From positions 491,335 through 555,334 of the forward strand of contig NZ_QETA01000002.1 in assembly GCF_003123725.1 (NCBI RefSeq): a stretch of DNA of 64,000 nt. Direction: 5' to 3'. The DNA comes from Corticimicrobacter populi. Its GTDB lineage: Bacteria; Pseudomonadota; Gammaproteobacteria; Burkholderiales; Burkholderiaceae_B. Of this stretch, positions 16,787-26,321 are shown one piece after another (positions within the stretch are counted from its first letter, which is position 1; each line of letters starts with the position of its first letter). The notes beneath the pieces are model-generated. The model made no database searches and was not told the origin of the DNA. It worked only from the letters and a program-made list of their open reading frames with translations. Position numbers and translations under genes: made by a program.

Positions 16787-18013
16787 ATGCTGAACATCAA
16801 GCACTCCTGGGCCCATATCCTGCAAAATATTGTTGGGCCGACGCATCCTTCGTTTCGACAATTGCTGCGGTTGATTGTGCCGTTTGGGCGCTCTCCTTCC
16901 ATTCGTCGGCATGCTGCGTCGGTCATCATGGCCCGGGTGCAGTTGATCTGCTTCCTGTTTGCCTGGCTGGTGCCATTGTGTGCCGTCGTTGACTGGTGGG
17001 TGTTTGATGCGGTCGAGGCAACCAAGCTGACCATTCTGCGTTTTATTGCCGGAGGCATCTTTGCCATGCTGGCCTGGCCGCGCAATCTGCCGCCACGCAG
17101 GCCCTATCGCCGGGCCATGTGGATGCTGTTCTGCATGCTGCTGGTGCCTTCGCTGTTTTATCTGGGTGTGTTGCAGGCCGTGGATACGGCACGCCTGACC
17201 GAGGAGCAGCGGCTGGTTGTGCAGTTGTATGCCCTGATGCCGACCATCGTCTTGGGTGGCCTGGCGATTTTTCCGTTGTCTGCGCTCGAAATCCTGCTGC
17301 TGTCCCTGCCTGCGCTGGCAACGGCGATTGCGGGCCTGCAATTGTCCGATCATGTGTTGTCGTGGACGCAGCACGGCGCTGCGCTGTGGTTCATGTGCAT
17401 GATGACGGGGGTCTCCATGTTTTCGGGGATGAGTCAGTCTCACTATATGGAGAGTCTGGTACATCAGGCCACGACCGATCCGCTGACCGGAGCGCTGACG
17501 CGGCGTTCAGGGGTTGAGACCCTGGAGCGGCTGTTTTTGCTGGCAGAGCAGACGAATGCGCCATTGGCCCTGGCATTTTTTGATATTGACCATTTCAAGG
17601 CGATCAATGACCAGTTCGGACACGATGCGGGCGACCAGGCGTTGCGATCGCTGGTGGCGGAGTTGAAGAAATACCTGAGGCGAGGGGATGCCTTGGTGCG
17701 CTGGGGAGGAGAAGAGTTTGTCGTTGTGCTGCCGGATATGGCAGTATCGCAATTGCCTATTTTCCTGGGCAGGATACAGGCGGGCGGGCTGGGGCACCGG
17801 CTTGATGGTCGTGCACTGGAGGCCTCTGTCGGTATTGCCGAGCGGCGCGCCGATGGTGCGGGCGACTGGACATCGTTGGTCGAACTGGCCGATCACCGGA
17901 TGTATCAGGCCAAGCATGAAGGCCGTTCGTGTATCGTGATGCCTGATCATAGTGTCGTGAAACTGACGATGGTCAGCAGGCAGGATTTGACCAGTCAGGC
18001 TAGAAAAAGCTAG
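16787..18013 (+). CDS. Membrane diguanylate cyclase (GGDEF protein)
   Basis: Synthesises cyclic di-GMP from two GTP. The 408-residue protein has an N-terminal membrane module of about six helices (residues 45-220) of no named sensor family that I recognise. A C-terminal GGDEF domain follows, with the active-site loop GGEEF at 307-311 and the inhibitory RxxD site (Arg298-Asp301) exactly five residues before it, so both catalysis and product inhibition look intact. DPLTGALTRR begins the domain. No EAL domain. ATG at 16787 follows AAGGAGCAG. Single gene between clpB and yceD; the signal it senses is unknown. Confidence 0.9.
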   Translation: MLNIKHSWAHILQNIVGPTHPSFRQLLRLIVPFGRSPSIRRHAASVIMARVQLICFLFAWLVPLCAVVDWWVFDAVEATKLTILRFIAGGIFAMLAWPRNLPPRRPYRRAMWMLFCMLLVPSLFYLGVLQAVDTARLTEEQRLVVQLYALMPTIVLGGLAIFPLSALEILLLSLPALATAIAGLQLSDHVLSWTQHGAALWFMCMMTGVSMFSGMSQSHYMESLVHQATTDPLTGALTRRSGVETLERLFLLAEQTNAPLALAFFDIDHFKAINDQFGHDAGDQALRSLVAELKKYLRRGDALVRWGGEEFVVVLPDMAVSQLPIFLGRIQAGGLGHRLDGRALEASVGIAERRADGAGDWTSLVELADHRMYQAKHEGRSCIVMPDHSVVKLTMVSRQDLTSQARKS

Positions 18014-18046
18014 AATCCAATGTTTTTCGTCGGCTAGGCCTCTGTA

Positions 18047-18640
18047 ATGAGTGGATCACCCCAGGATAAATTGCAAAAATCATTGCAGAAAGCGGGGCGG
18101 CAGGCTGCGGAGCAGAACCTGCACAGTGTGAACCTGATCGAGTGGCGCAGGTTGTCACTCTCTGCAGAAGGTCAGTTGCCACTGGCGCGTTTTTCCAGGC
18201 TGCTTGATGGTATGCCGGAACAGTTGCCGCAGGCCAGTGTGTCTTGGTCTGCCCGTTGTGTCAGGGGTGTCCGTGGCGAGCCGCGTTTCGAGCTTGAGGT
18301 CAAGGCCGATCCGCTGGTTGAATGCCAGCGTTGTCTGGAACCTTTCCCCTGGCCGATTGATGTGCATGCCACATTCGATCTGGTTGACAGCGAGGCTGAA
18401 CTGAATGCCGAAGTGCCTGTCGATGAAGACGGCGAGGTGCTGGAAGAGCCCGAGCGATTGCTGTGCTCTGGTCGGTTCGATCTGATGAGCCTGATTGAAG
18501 ATGAATTGGTGCTGGCGGTGCCCTATGTGCCTCGCCATGCGCAGTGTGAATTGCCGGTTGATGTCGAGCCGGCACCCGAGTTGCCCGAGCGTCCGTCACC
18601 TTTTGCGGCGCTGGCGGCATTGAAAGATAAAAAGCAGTAA
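18047..18640 (+). CDS. yceD: YceD/DUF177 family protein
   Basis: A 197-residue acidic protein with the DUF177 core VECQRCLEPFPWPIDV and a late RFDLMSLIEDELVLAVPYVPRH motif. The family is found directly upstream of rpmF across bacteria; it has been linked to 23S rRNA processing and ribosome assembly in chloroplasts and E. coli, but the biochemistry is unsettled. Only CRRC-type cysteines (CQRC) near residue 94 and a lone later Cys pair are present. First gene before rpmF and the fatty-acid cluster. Confidence 0.88.
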   Translation: MSGSPQDKLQKSLQKAGRQAAEQNLHSVNLIEWRRLSLSAEGQLPLARFSRLLDGMPEQLPQASVSWSARCVRGVRGEPRFELEVKADPLVECQRCLEPFPWPIDVHATFDLVDSEAELNAEVPVDEDGEVLEEPERLLCSGRFDLMSLIEDELVLAVPYVPRHAQCELPVDVEPAPELPERPSPFAALAALKDKKQ

Positions 18641-18712
18641 TCGTTTTTGAACCACTTGCGGGTCGCCCGTTGCGTACATCGCGTACAATACGATCCGTTT
18701 CCAGGAGTTATC

Positions 18713-18895
18713 ATGGCTGTTCAACAAAACAAGAAGTCTTCCTCCAAGCGTGGCATGCATCGTTCCCACGACTTTCTGACCAACCCGCCCACGGCCGTCG
18801 AGCCGACGACGGGCAAGGTCCATCTGCGTCACCACATCAGCGCCGACGGTTTCTACCGTGGTCGCAAGGTGCTCAAGACCAACAGCGAAGACTGA
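18713..18895 (+). CDS. rpmF: 50S ribosomal protein L32
   Basis: The 60-residue protein begins [20 protein letters not shown], the standard L32 start, and ends in [15 protein letters not shown], without zinc-binding CxxC pairs (the C-minus form usual in Betaproteobacteria). ATG at 18713 follows CCAGGAGTTATC. Located between yceD and plsX as in most Proteobacteria; a TACAAT element at 18684-18689 may be part of a promoter. Confidence 0.97.
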   Translation: MAVQQNKKSSSKRGMHRSHDFLTNPPTAVEPTTGKVHLRHHISADGFYRGRKVLKTNSED

Positions 18896-18969
18896 TCTGC
18901 CTGTCAGGTCGAATAGTGGCGCCGGCAGGTCCGGCGCCGACTTCTTTCTGGTCCTGAAAAGCTGACATC

Positions 18970-20055
18970 GTGATACGTATCGCCATTGACTGCATGGGTG
19001 GAGATGCGGGCTTGCCCGTAACTGTACCTGCAGCGCTTGATTTTTTGCGTCGCTATCCGGATGTTCAGGTGCTGCTGGTTGGCCTGTCCGAGCCCATTGG
19101 CGCGCTTGTTGCGGCCGATGCTGCTGCGCCCAGGGATCGCATCGAGATTGTTCATGCCGACGAGGTTGTCACCATGGATGATCCTGTCGAAGTGGCCCTG
19201 CGTCGCAAGAAGAATTCGTCCATGCGGCTGGCTGCTCTGGCTGTCAAAGATGGCCAAGCCGATGCCTGTATCTCTGCGGGCAATACCGGTGCCTGGATGG
19301 CGGTGTCGCGCTATGTTCTCAAAACGCTGGACGGTATAGACCGGCCGGCGATTGCGACTGCGTTGCCGAATCGCAAGGGCGGTGGAACGACCGTTCTCGA
19401 TCTGGGGGCCAATGTCGATTGCACGCCCGAGCACCTGCTGCAGTTCGCAGTGATGGGGGCAGCACTGGTGCAGTGCCAGACCTCAGGGCAACGGCCCAGC
19501 GTGGGGTTGCTCAATATCGGCGAAGAAGCCATCAAGGGCAATGAGGTGGTCAAGGATGCGGCAGAGTTGCTGCGTGCCAGCCCACTGAATTTCTATGGCA
19601 ACGTCGAAGGTAACGATATTTTCAAGGGTACGGTCGACGTCGTGGTTTGCGATGGCTTCGTCGGCAATGTCGTGCTCAAATCGGTGGAGGGCTTGGCCAG
19701 CATGCTTTCGGGCATCATTCGCGAAGAATTTCATCGCGGTCTGTTGAGCAAGCTGGCTGGTCTGTTGGCAAGTCCCGTGCTGGGGCGCCTGCGCACGCGC
19801 GTGGACAATCGTCGTTACAATGGCGCGGCCCTGCTGGGGTTGCGCGGTGTGGTCATCAAGAGCCACGGTTCGGCCGATGTCTATGCCTACGGTTGCGCGC
19901 TTGAACGTGCCCGAGAGGCAGTGGCCAATGGTCTGCTGGCACGCACTGCACAGCAGGTTGCCGAGATTCGGCGCAGCCTTGATGCTGCAGGTGTATTGCC
20001 GGCCGCCGATGCGCGGCATGATGCGAACGGCGCAGAGGGAGGCGCTGTCGCTTGA
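18970..20055 (+). CDS. plsX: Phosphate acyltransferase PlsX
   Basis: Makes acyl-phosphate from acyl-ACP, the first step of the PlsX/PlsY phospholipid pathway. The 361-residue protein shows [11 protein letters not shown] at the N-terminus, [10 protein letters not shown] (about 98-107), [16 protein letters not shown] (about 178-193) and [11 protein letters not shown] (about 227-237). GTG start at 18970. Its stop overlaps an ATG that precedes the fabH start. Confidence 0.96.
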   Translation: MIRIAIDCMGGDAGLPVTVPAALDFLRRYPDVQVLLVGLSEPIGALVAADAAAPRDRIEIVHADEVVTMDDPVEVALRRKKNSSMRLAALAVKDGQADACISAGNTGAWMAVSRYVLKTLDGIDRPAIATALPNRKGGGTTVLDLGANVDCTPEHLLQFAVMGAALVQCQTSGQRPSVGLLNIGEEAIKGNEVVKDAAELLRASPLNFYGNVEGNDIFKGTVDVVVCDGFVGNVVLKSVEGLASMLSGIIREEFHRGLLSKLAGLLASPVLGRLRTRVDNRRYNGAALLGLRGVVIKSHGSADVYAYGCALERAREAVANGLLARTAQQVAEIRRSLDAAGVLPAADARHDANGAEGGAVA

Positions 20056-20066
20056 TGGGAGTCATC

Positions 20067-21041
20067 ATGAAATATGCTCAGATTGCCGGTACGGGCAGCT
20101 ATCTGCCTCCGCGCGTCGTCTCCAATGACATGCTGGCCGAAGAACTGGCCGGTCGTGGCATCGAAACTTCCGATCAGTGGATCGTCGAGCGTACGGGTAT
20201 CCGGCAGCGTCATATCGCCGAGCGAGGTGTGACCACCAGCGAACTGGCGACCAAGGCAGCCCGGCAGGCGCTTGAGGATGCCGAGGCGACGGCGGATGAG
20301 ATCGATCTCATTATCGTGGCCACATCCACGCCCGATTTCGTGTTTCCCAGTACGGCCTGCCTGGTGCAAGGAAAACTCGGCTCGGTCGGGGCCGCTGCGT
20401 TCGATGTTCAGGCCGTTTGCAGTGGCTTCGTCTATGCGCTGACGACGGCTGACAGCTTTATTCGTGCCGGACGCGCACGTTGTGCACTGGTCATCGGTGC
20501 CGAAGTGTTCTCCAGCATTCTTGACTGGAGTGATCGCAGTACCTGCGTGCTGTTCGGTGATGGTGCGGGTGCTGTCGTCCTGCGTGCGGCCGACGAGCCG
20601 GGTATCAAGGCGGCCAGCCTGCATGCGGATGGCAGTCAGATGAAAATTCTCTGTGCCGCGGGTAACGTTGCCTATGGGCAGGTGACGGGCGATCCTTTCC
20701 TGCGCATGGATGGTCAGGCTGTATTCAAGCAGGCCGTGACCGTACTCGAGAAATCGGCACGTGCAGTATGCGAAGAGGCTGGCGTGGCGCTCGATCAGGT
20801 CGACTGGATGATTCCTCACCAGGCCAATCTGCGCATTCTCAATATGCTGGCGCGCAAGCTGGGTGTCCCCATGGAGCAGGTCGTGGTCACGCTGGATCGT
20901 CATGCCAATACGTCGGCTGCCAGTGTGCCGCTGGCATTGGATGTCGCTCGCCGTGAAGGCCGCATCCTGCCAGGACAACATGTGCTGATGCAGGGTGTTG
21001 GTGGTGGTTTTACCTGGGGATCCGTGCTGGCCCGCATGTAA
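20067..21041 (+). CDS. fabH: Beta-ketoacyl-ACP synthase III
   Basis: Starts fatty-acid synthesis by condensing acetyl-CoA with malonyl-ACP. The 324-residue protein has the catalytic triad: Cys118 in [10 protein letters not shown], His in IPHQANLRI (about 250) and Asn in [14 protein letters not shown] (about 280). The start at 20067 gives [14 protein letters not shown] and has GGGAG at proper spacing; the ATG at 20055 overlapping the plsX stop is less likely. Confidence 0.96.
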   Translation: MKYAQIAGTGSYLPPRVVSNDMLAEELAGRGIETSDQWIVERTGIRQRHIAERGVTTSELATKAARQALEDAEATADEIDLIIVATSTPDFVFPSTACLVQGKLGSVGAAAFDVQAVCSGFVYALTTADSFIRAGRARCALVIGAEVFSSILDWSDRSTCVLFGDGAGAVVLRAADEPGIKAASLHADGSQMKILCAAGNVAYGQVTGDPFLRMDGQAVFKQAVTVLEKSARAVCEEAGVALDQVDWMIPHQANLRILNMLARKLGVPMEQVVVTLDRHANTSAASVPLALDVARREGRILPGQHVLMQGVGGGFTWGSVLARM

Positions 21042-21099
21042 TGTAGCCGGGCTGTGCGTTCTCTGCGATCAATCATTTGCAAGCGAGGCAAATCCATTC

Positions 21100-22032
21100 A
21101 TGAAAATTGCTTTTGTCTTTCCGGGCCAGGGTTCCCAGTCTGTCGGCATGCTTGATGCATGGGCCGGCAATGCTGCTGTGTCGGCTGTCATCGAGCGTGC
21201 TGGTCAGGCACTGGGCCAGGATCTGGCTACCCTGATCGCACAGGGACCCGCCGAGCAGCTCAACCTGACCACCAATACTCAGCCTGTGATGCTGGCGGCC
21301 GATGTGGCAATTCATGCCGCCTGGGTTGCTGCAGGGGGCGCGCAGCCCGCAGTCATGGCAGGACACAGCCTGGGTGAATATGCAGCCTTGACGGCTGCCG
21401 GCGTGCTGTCGCTGGAAGATGCTGTGCGCCTGGTGCGCATACGTGCCGATGCCATGCAATCTGCAGTGCCGGTAGGCACCGGCGCGATGGCCGCCATTCT
21501 GGGCCTGGATGATGCGACTGTCGTTGCCGCCTGCCAGCAGGCAGCGCAGGGCGAGGTGGTCGAGGCTGTCAATTTCAATGCGCCTGCCCAGGTTGTGATT
21601 GCGGGTGCCAAGGCTGCCGTCGAGCGCGCCTGCGAGGCTGCCAAGGCTGCCGGTGCCAAGCGCGCCTTGTTGTTGCCCGTGTCTGCTCCCTTTCATTCCA
21701 GCTTGCTTGAGCCGGCAGCCAATGTGCTGAAGTCGGCCCTGGCGGGTGTCGAGATCAATGTGCCGCAGGTGCCTGTCATCAATAATGTGGATGTGGCTGC
21801 CCAGGCCGGCGCGGATGCCATCCGTGATGCACTGGTCCGGCAGGCCTGGCATCCTGTGCGCTGGGTCGAGACTATCCAGGCCATGAAGGCGCAGGGTGTC
21901 ACACACGTGGTCGAATGTGGCCCGGGCAAGGTGTTGAGCGGCCTGGTCAAGCGTATTGATGCTGACCTGACTGCATTGTCGATTACCGATCCGGCATCTC
22001 TCGATGCCGCTTTGACTGCTTTGGGAGCATGA
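21100..22032 (+). CDS. fabD: Malonyl-CoA:ACP transacylase
   Basis: Loads malonyl groups onto ACP. The 310-residue protein has PGQGSQSVGM at the start, the nucleophile Ser90 in GHSLGEYAAL, the substrate Arg in VRIRADAMQ and the catalytic His in APFHSSLL. ATG at 21100 follows GCGAGGCAAAT. Its stop lies directly against the fabG start. Confidence 0.96.
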   Translation: MKIAFVFPGQGSQSVGMLDAWAGNAAVSAVIERAGQALGQDLATLIAQGPAEQLNLTTNTQPVMLAADVAIHAAWVAAGGAQPAVMAGHSLGEYAALTAAGVLSLEDAVRLVRIRADAMQSAVPVGTGAMAAILGLDDATVVAACQQAAQGEVVEAVNFNAPAQVVIAGAKAAVERACEAAKAAGAKRALLLPVSAPFHSSLLEPAANVLKSALAGVEINVPQVPVINNVDVAAQAGADAIRDALVRQAWHPVRWVETIQAMKAQGVTHVVECGPGKVLSGLVKRIDADLTALSITDPASLDAALTALGA

Positions 22033-22034
22033 AC

Positions 22035-22790
22035 ATGTCTGAAACCACTCTTGAGCTGACCGGCAAGGTTGCGCTGGTGACCGGAGCCACCCGCGGTATC
22101 GGCCAGGCCATTGCGCTCGAACTGGCGCGTGCCGGTGCGGTCGTGGTCGGCACGGCAACTTCCGAGTCAGGTGCCGAGGCGATCAGCGCTTCTCTGGCAC
22201 CGTTCGGTGGTCGTGGTGTGGTGCTGAATGTGACTGATGCGGCAGCCAGCGAGGCGCTGGTGGCCGAGCTGAACAAGGAAGCTGCCGCTGGTCCTCACAT
22301 CCTGGTGAACAATGCAGGCATCACGCGCGACATGCTGGCCATGCGTATGAAAGACGACGAGTGGTCGGATGTGATCGATACCAACCTGTCTGCCGTATTC
22401 CGTCTGTCGCGGGCCGTACTGCGCAATATGATGAAGGCTCGTTGGGGCCGCATCATCAATATCACCTCGGTGGTGGGTGCCAGCGGCAACGCCGGCCAGG
22501 CCAACTATGCTGCTGCCAAGGCGGGTGTTGCTGGGATGAGCCGTGCGTTGGCACGTGAACTGGGCAGCCGCAATATTACGGTAAACTGTGTCGCACCCGG
22601 CTTCATCGAGACGGACATGACGCGTGGCCTGAGCGAAAACCAGACGGCTGCGCTGCTGGGGCAGATTCCGCTGGGCCGCCTGGGGGCGGCTGCCGATATC
22701 GCCCATGCCGTAGGCTTCCTGGCAAGCCCGCGTGCTGAATATGTGACGGGCGCGACGTTGCACGTCAATGGTGGTATGTACATGGAATAA
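22035..22790 (+). CDS. fabG: 3-oxoacyl-ACP reductase
   Basis: NADPH-dependent reduction of beta-ketoacyl-ACP. A 251-residue short-chain dehydrogenase: TGATRGIG (17-24) binds NADPH, NNAG at 92-95, catalytic Ser145, Tyr158 and Lys162, ending in GATLHVNGGMYME. ATG at 22035 lies 7 bases from GGGAG; the ATG at 22029, overlapping the fabD stop, is too close to it. A terminator-like hairpin follows before acpP. Confidence 0.96.
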   Translation: MSETTLELTGKVALVTGATRGIGQAIALELARAGAVVVGTATSESGAEAISASLAPFGGRGVVLNVTDAAASEALVAELNKEAAAGPHILVNNAGITRDMLAMRMKDDEWSDVIDTNLSAVFRLSRAVLRNMMKARWGRIINITSVVGASGNAGQANYAAAKAGVAGMSRALARELGSRNITVNCVAPGFIETDMTRGLSENQTAALLGQIPLGRLGAAADIAHAVGFLASPRAEYVTGATLHVNGGMYME

Positions 22791-22866
22791 AACCGTATCC
22801 GGTCTGGGCACGCCGATGCGCAGGGCCGGAAACCGGGTTTTGAGGTGCGTTGAACATGGGGCTAAC

Positions 22867-22897
22867 CCGGACAAACGCTGTCCGGAAGGCTTTTTTC
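22867..22897 (+). terminator. Terminator between fabG and acpP
   Basis: Stem CCGGACA / TGTCCGG (22867-22873, 22879-22885) with a 5-base loop is followed by AAGGCTTTTTT. It would end or attenuate transcripts from the upstream fab genes and so insulate acpP. Confidence 0.75.
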
Positions 22898-22930
22898 CCC
22901 ACTCAATGCGGTTTTTTTGTCATGGCCGGT

Positions 22931-22960
22931 GTATGCAAGCGCCTACGCTTGGCTATAATT
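22931..22960 (+). promoter_or_regulatory. Probable acpP promoter (-10 element)
   Basis: A perfect TATAAT at 22954-22959 lies 31 bases before the acpP start and after the terminator at 22867. The -35 at 17-bp spacing (GTATGC, 22931-22936) is poor. acpP commonly has its own strong promoter because ACP is needed in large amounts. Confidence 0.55.
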
Positions 22961-22990
22961 CGCGGGACTTGTCCCTTATTGGAGATCTGC

Positions 22991-23230
22991 ATGGAAAGCA
23001 TCGAACAGCGCGTCAAGAAGATCGTCGCTGAACAACTTGGCGTCAATGAAGCCGAGATCAAGAACGAATCTTCCTTTCTTGACGACCTCGGTGCCGATTC
23101 ACTCGACATGGTCGAATTGGTAATGGCGCTCGAAGACGAGTTCGAAACCGAGATTCCCGACGAGGAAGCCGAGAAAATCACCAACGTGCAACAGGCCATC
23201 GGCTACATTACTGCCAATTCCAAGCAGTAA
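22991..23230 (+). CDS. acpP: Acyl carrier protein
   Basis: A 79-residue acidic carrier that holds growing acyl chains on 4'-phosphopantetheine attached to Ser37 in [14 protein letters not shown] at 22991 is preceded by TTGGAGATCTGC. Separated from fabG by about 200 bases with a terminator and its own -10, and from fabF by 232 bases in which I see no gene. Confidence 0.98.
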   Translation: MESIEQRVKKIVAEQLGVNEAEIKNESSFLDDLGADSLDMVELVMALEDEFETEIPDEEAEKITNVQQAIGYITANSKQ

Positions 23231-23462
23231 TCTTGCATGTTCGAAGCTGGTCATGTCGTCTCGGCATGGCTCAGTCTACATGGGTGGCGCAGGCGGGTCC
23301 GGCGTGTTGCATGATGGGCGCAGAAGCGGCTCATGCTTCCCGGATCCCTCGGCCACCTTTTTTTGTCGCCAGGCTGCACCTCTGGCAACGGCGTGCTTTA
23401 CGGCATGCTGCCAGCCGATGGTGCCGCATGGGGGCATTGTTTGTATGTTTTAGGAGTCTTGC

Positions 23463-24692
23463 GTGAAGCGACGCGTCGTCATCACCGGCCTGGGCATTGT
23501 CTCTCCCGTAGGCAACGACATTGCCACCGCCTGGGACAACATCATCAATGGACGCTCCGGTATCGACCGGATCACCCGTTTTGATGCCTCGGGCCTGAAC
23601 TGCCACATCGCCGGCGAGGTCAAGGGATTCGATATCGGCCAGTACATTTCCGAAAAAGAAGCCCGCCATATGGATACCTTCATCCATTATGGAGTGGCCG
23701 CAGGTATGCAGGCATGGCGTGACAGCGGCATTGTCGTTACCGAGGAAAATGCCGAACGTATCGGCGTCGTGGTCGGCTCCGGCATCGGCGGTCTGCCGCT
23801 GATCGAACAGACCCAAATGGAATATCAGGCGCGTGGCGCACGGCGCATCTCGCCGTTCTTCGTGCCTGCGTCCATCATCAACATGATTTCCGGACATCTG
23901 TCGATCCAGTTCGGCCTGAAGGGGCCCAACTATTCGATCGTGTCTGCCTGCACCACGGGCCTGCATTGCATTGGTGATGCTGCTCGCTTGATCGAATACG
24001 GCGATGCTGATGTCATGCTGGCCGGCGGTGCCGAATCGAGCGTATCTCCTCTGGGCGTAGGTGGCTTTGCCTCTGCACGTGCACTGTCGACGCGCAACGA
24101 TGATCCGCAGACCGCGTCTCGCCCCTGGGACAAGGATCGTGATGGCTTCGTGCTGGGCGAAGGTGCTGGCGTACTGGTGCTCGAGGAATACGAGCATGCC
24201 AAGAAGCGCGGTGCCCGTATTTATGGTGAACTGGCTGGCTACGGCATGAGTGCCGACGCCCACCACATCACTGCGCCGGATCGTGATGGTCCGCGTCGCG
24301 GCATGCTCAATGCGATGCGCAACGGCGGCTTCAACCCCGATGAGGTGCAGTATGTCAATGCACACGGTACCTCCACGCCGCTGGGCGACCGTAACGAAAC
24401 CGAGGCGCTCAAGCTGGCTTTTGGCGACCATGCGCGCAAGCTCACGGTCAACTCCACCAAGTCCATGACCGGCCATTTGCTGGGTGCAGCGGGCGGTATC
24501 GAGGCTGTATTCACGACACTGGCTGTCTACAACCAGATTTCGCCGCCGACTATCAATATCTTCAATCAGGATCCGGATTGCGATCTGGATTACTGCGCCA
24601 ACGAGGCGCGGCCGATGAAGATCGACATCGCAATGTCCAACTCTTTCGGTTTCGGTGGAACCAACGGTTCCATGGCCGTACGCAAGGTCTGA
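23463..24692 (+). CDS. fabF: Beta-ketoacyl-ACP synthase II
   Basis: Elongating condensing enzyme of fatty-acid synthesis. The 409-residue protein has Cys163 in VSACTTG, the first catalytic His in NAHGTSTPLGD (about 300) and the second in KSMTGHLLGAAGG (about 340), plus the FGFGGTN C-terminal loop. GTG start at 23463 with TAGGAGTCTTGC before it. The next frame starts at or just before its stop. Confidence 0.97.
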   Translation: MKRRVVITGLGIVSPVGNDIATAWDNIINGRSGIDRITRFDASGLNCHIAGEVKGFDIGQYISEKEARHMDTFIHYGVAAGMQAWRDSGIVVTEENAERIGVVVGSGIGGLPLIEQTQMEYQARGARRISPFFVPASIINMISGHLSIQFGLKGPNYSIVSACTTGLHCIGDAARLIEYGDADVMLAGGAESSVSPLGVGGFASARALSTRNDDPQTASRPWDKDRDGFVLGEGAGVLVLEEYEHAKKRGARIYGELAGYGMSADAHHITAPDRDGPRRGMLNAMRNGGFNPDEVQYVNAHGTSTPLGDRNETEALKLAFGDHARKLTVNSTKSMTGHLLGAAGGIEAVFTTLAVYNQISPPTINIFNQDPDCDLDYCANEARPMKIDIAMSNSFGFGGTNGSMAVRKV

Positions 24693-24693
24693 G

Positions 24694-25206
24694 TTGACGG
24701 CGGCACGGGGGCCTGTTTCTACGACAGCAGTCCGGACGGTCAATGCCACCGTCCGGCCGTCCCGCTTCATGGCGCTGGCAGCGTTGTCGCTGGCGCTGCT
24801 TTTCCTTCTCTCCATGATGCTGCTGAGCCGGGATCTGTCTGTGATGACATCCTGGCTGGTGTTGCTGGCCGGCGTATCTGTGGCGACGGCGGCATGTTGC
24901 CATGCATGGCGTGGACGCATCACGGCGATCGCCGCCGCTCCTGGCGCACCCTGGCAATTCAGGACGGCCCGTACCGGCTGGTGCTGTGGCAGGGCGCTCG
25001 GCTTTGCGCGCGGAGCGGGTTGGCTACGTGTCAGGGTGCTGCCGTGCAATGATGGGACATCTGCCTTCGCACCCACGGGCAGGCCGTTCTGGTTTACGCT
25101 GTGGCGTGACAGCATGCCGGCACCCGACTGGCGTCGGCTCCAGCTTATCGCCATGTGGCAGGGGCAGCGCAGCATGGTGGATGTCCGCCAACAGGAATAT
25201 GTATGA
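24694..25206 (+). CDS. Small membrane protein, YgfX-like (tentative)
   Basis: A roughly 170-residue protein with two hydrophobic helices (about residues 25-45 and 52-72 from the chosen start), then a soluble part ending WFTLWRDSMPAPDWRRLQLIAMW. That two-helix plus WRDSL-type ending resembles YgfX/CptA inner-membrane proteins, but I am not certain. No good ATG exists near the beginning: TTG at 24694 directly follows the fabF stop, GTG at 24655 overlaps fabF, and the first ATG (24769) would remove residues before helix one. Its stop overlaps the rpoE start (ATGA), tying it to the sigma-E operon. Confidence 0.65.
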   Translation: MTAARGPVSTTAVRTVNATVRPSRFMALAALSLALLFLLSMMLLSRDLSVMTSWLVLLAGVSVATAACCHAWRGRITAIAAAPGAPWQFRTARTGWCCGRALGFARGAGWLRVRVLPCNDGTSAFAPTGRPFWFTLWRDSMPAPDWRRLQLIAMWQGQRSMVDVRQQEYV

Positions 25207-25802
25207 CCGAACGCGATGTGGATAACGAACTGGTCGTTCGCGTTCAGCGCGGGGACAAGGCCGCATTCGATCTGCTGGTGCTCAAGTACCAGCGCAAGAT
25301 CATGCGCCTTGTATCCCGCATGGTGCGCGATCAGGCTGAGGTCGAGGATGTCGTGCAGGAGGCCTTTATCAAGGCCTACAGGGCGCTGCCCCAGTTTCGC
25401 GGCGACAGTGCCTTTTACACCTGGCTCTACAGAATCGCCATCAATACGGCACGCAACTGGTTGTCATCGGCAGGCCGCCGTCCGAGTGCGCCCAGCGCAA
25501 TCGAAACGGAAGACGGTGAAACTTTTGACGAAACCGACAACCTAACCGATATCAGCACCCCTGAATCCGTGCTGGCAAGCCGTCAGGTCGCCGCTGCAGT
25601 CAATGATGCGATCGAGACCTTGCCGGACGAGTTGCGTACGGCAATCGTTCTGCGCGAGATTGAAGGTATGAGCTATGAGGACATTGCCCAGAGCATGGGC
25701 TGTCCGATCGGCACGGTGCGTTCACGAATTTTCCGGGCACGCGAAGCTATTTCCGCACGCCTGCGGCCATTGCTGGATACCGACGCCGAGCGTCGCTGGT
25801 AG
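25203..25802 (+). CDS. rpoE: ECF sigma factor RpoE (sigma-24)
   Basis: Envelope-stress sigma factor. The 199-residue protein has region 2 (DQAEVEDVVQEAFIKAYRAL...FYTWLYRIAINTARNWL) and region 4 (LPDELRTAIVLREIEGMSYEDIAQSMGCPIGTVRSRIFRARE). It is close to E. coli RpoE/Pseudomonas AlgU. The start overlaps the upstream stop as ATGA. Followed by its anti-sigma factor RseA and by RseB/MucB and DegP/MucD, the standard order. Confidence 0.96.
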   Translation: MTERDVDNELVVRVQRGDKAAFDLLVLKYQRKIMRLVSRMVRDQAEVEDVVQEAFIKAYRALPQFRGDSAFYTWLYRIAINTARNWLSSAGRRPSAPSAIETEDGETFDETDNLTDISTPESVLASRQVAAAVNDAIETLPDELRTAIVLREIEGMSYEDIAQSMGCPIGTVRSRIFRAREAISARLRPLLDTDAERRW

Positions 25803-25814
25803 GAGTCACAAAAA

Positions 25815-26321
25815 ATGCAAGCTGCTGTAAAAACTGACGATCAGGCTGCCTCGCCGAACCGGCAGGAGCTGCTGTCTGCCTGGATGGATGGCGAACATGC
25901 GGGGCCACTGCCGGATGTGCTGCACACTGCAGCAGGGCGTACGCAATGGGAGGCTTGGCACCTGATCGGCGATGTGCTGCGCAGCGAACAGCTTTCTGCA
26001 GGCCCCAGTGCGCGCTTCCGGGCGAACATGGCGGCAGCGCTGGAGCAGGAAGCAGTCATCGTTTCTCTGTCACGCAGGCAACGCTTTATCCGTGCCAGCC
26101 TGTCCGGGCTGGCAGTTGCCGCCGCAGTGGCTACGGTCGTCTGGATTGCCCAACCCTACATGGTGACGCCAGCGCCGGACAATACGCGGATATTGGCCGA
26201 AGCCTCTACGGGTCCTGTCGAGGCCGCGGATGCCAGCAAGCTGCATGGCTATCTTGATGCGCACAGACAGTTTGCAGGCAGTGGCATGGTGCAGCAGGCA
26301 TCCTACGGGGTGCCGCGATAA
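25815..26321 (+). CDS. rseA: Anti-sigma-E factor RseA
   Basis: Inner-membrane anti-sigma factor that holds RpoE until cleaved under envelope stress. The 168-residue protein has the N-terminal RseA fold (QELLSAWMDGEHA, then W-x2-W-HLIGDVLR), one helix (about 95-113) and a periplasmic tail. Located 12 bases after rpoE behind TAGGAGTCAC; its TAA overlaps the first base of rseB. Confidence 0.9.
   Translation: MQAAVKTDDQAASPNRQELLSAWMDGEHAGPLPDVLHTAAGRTQWEAWHLIGDVLRSEQLSAGPSARFRANMAAALEQEAVIVSLSRRQRFIRASLSGLAVAAAVATVVWIAQPYMVTPAPDNTRILAEASTGPVEAADASKLHGYLDAHRQFAGSGMVQQASYGVPR

Noticed and set aside
23231..23462. Possible small gene between acpP and fabF
   Set aside because: Short frames exist on the plus strand but none has a credible start, Shine-Dalgarno or family similarity; treated as intergenic.
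23331..25175. Minus-strand frame of about 614 codons
   Set aside because: Antisense to fabF and the YgfX-like gene; no recognisable motif, and the sense genes are certain.
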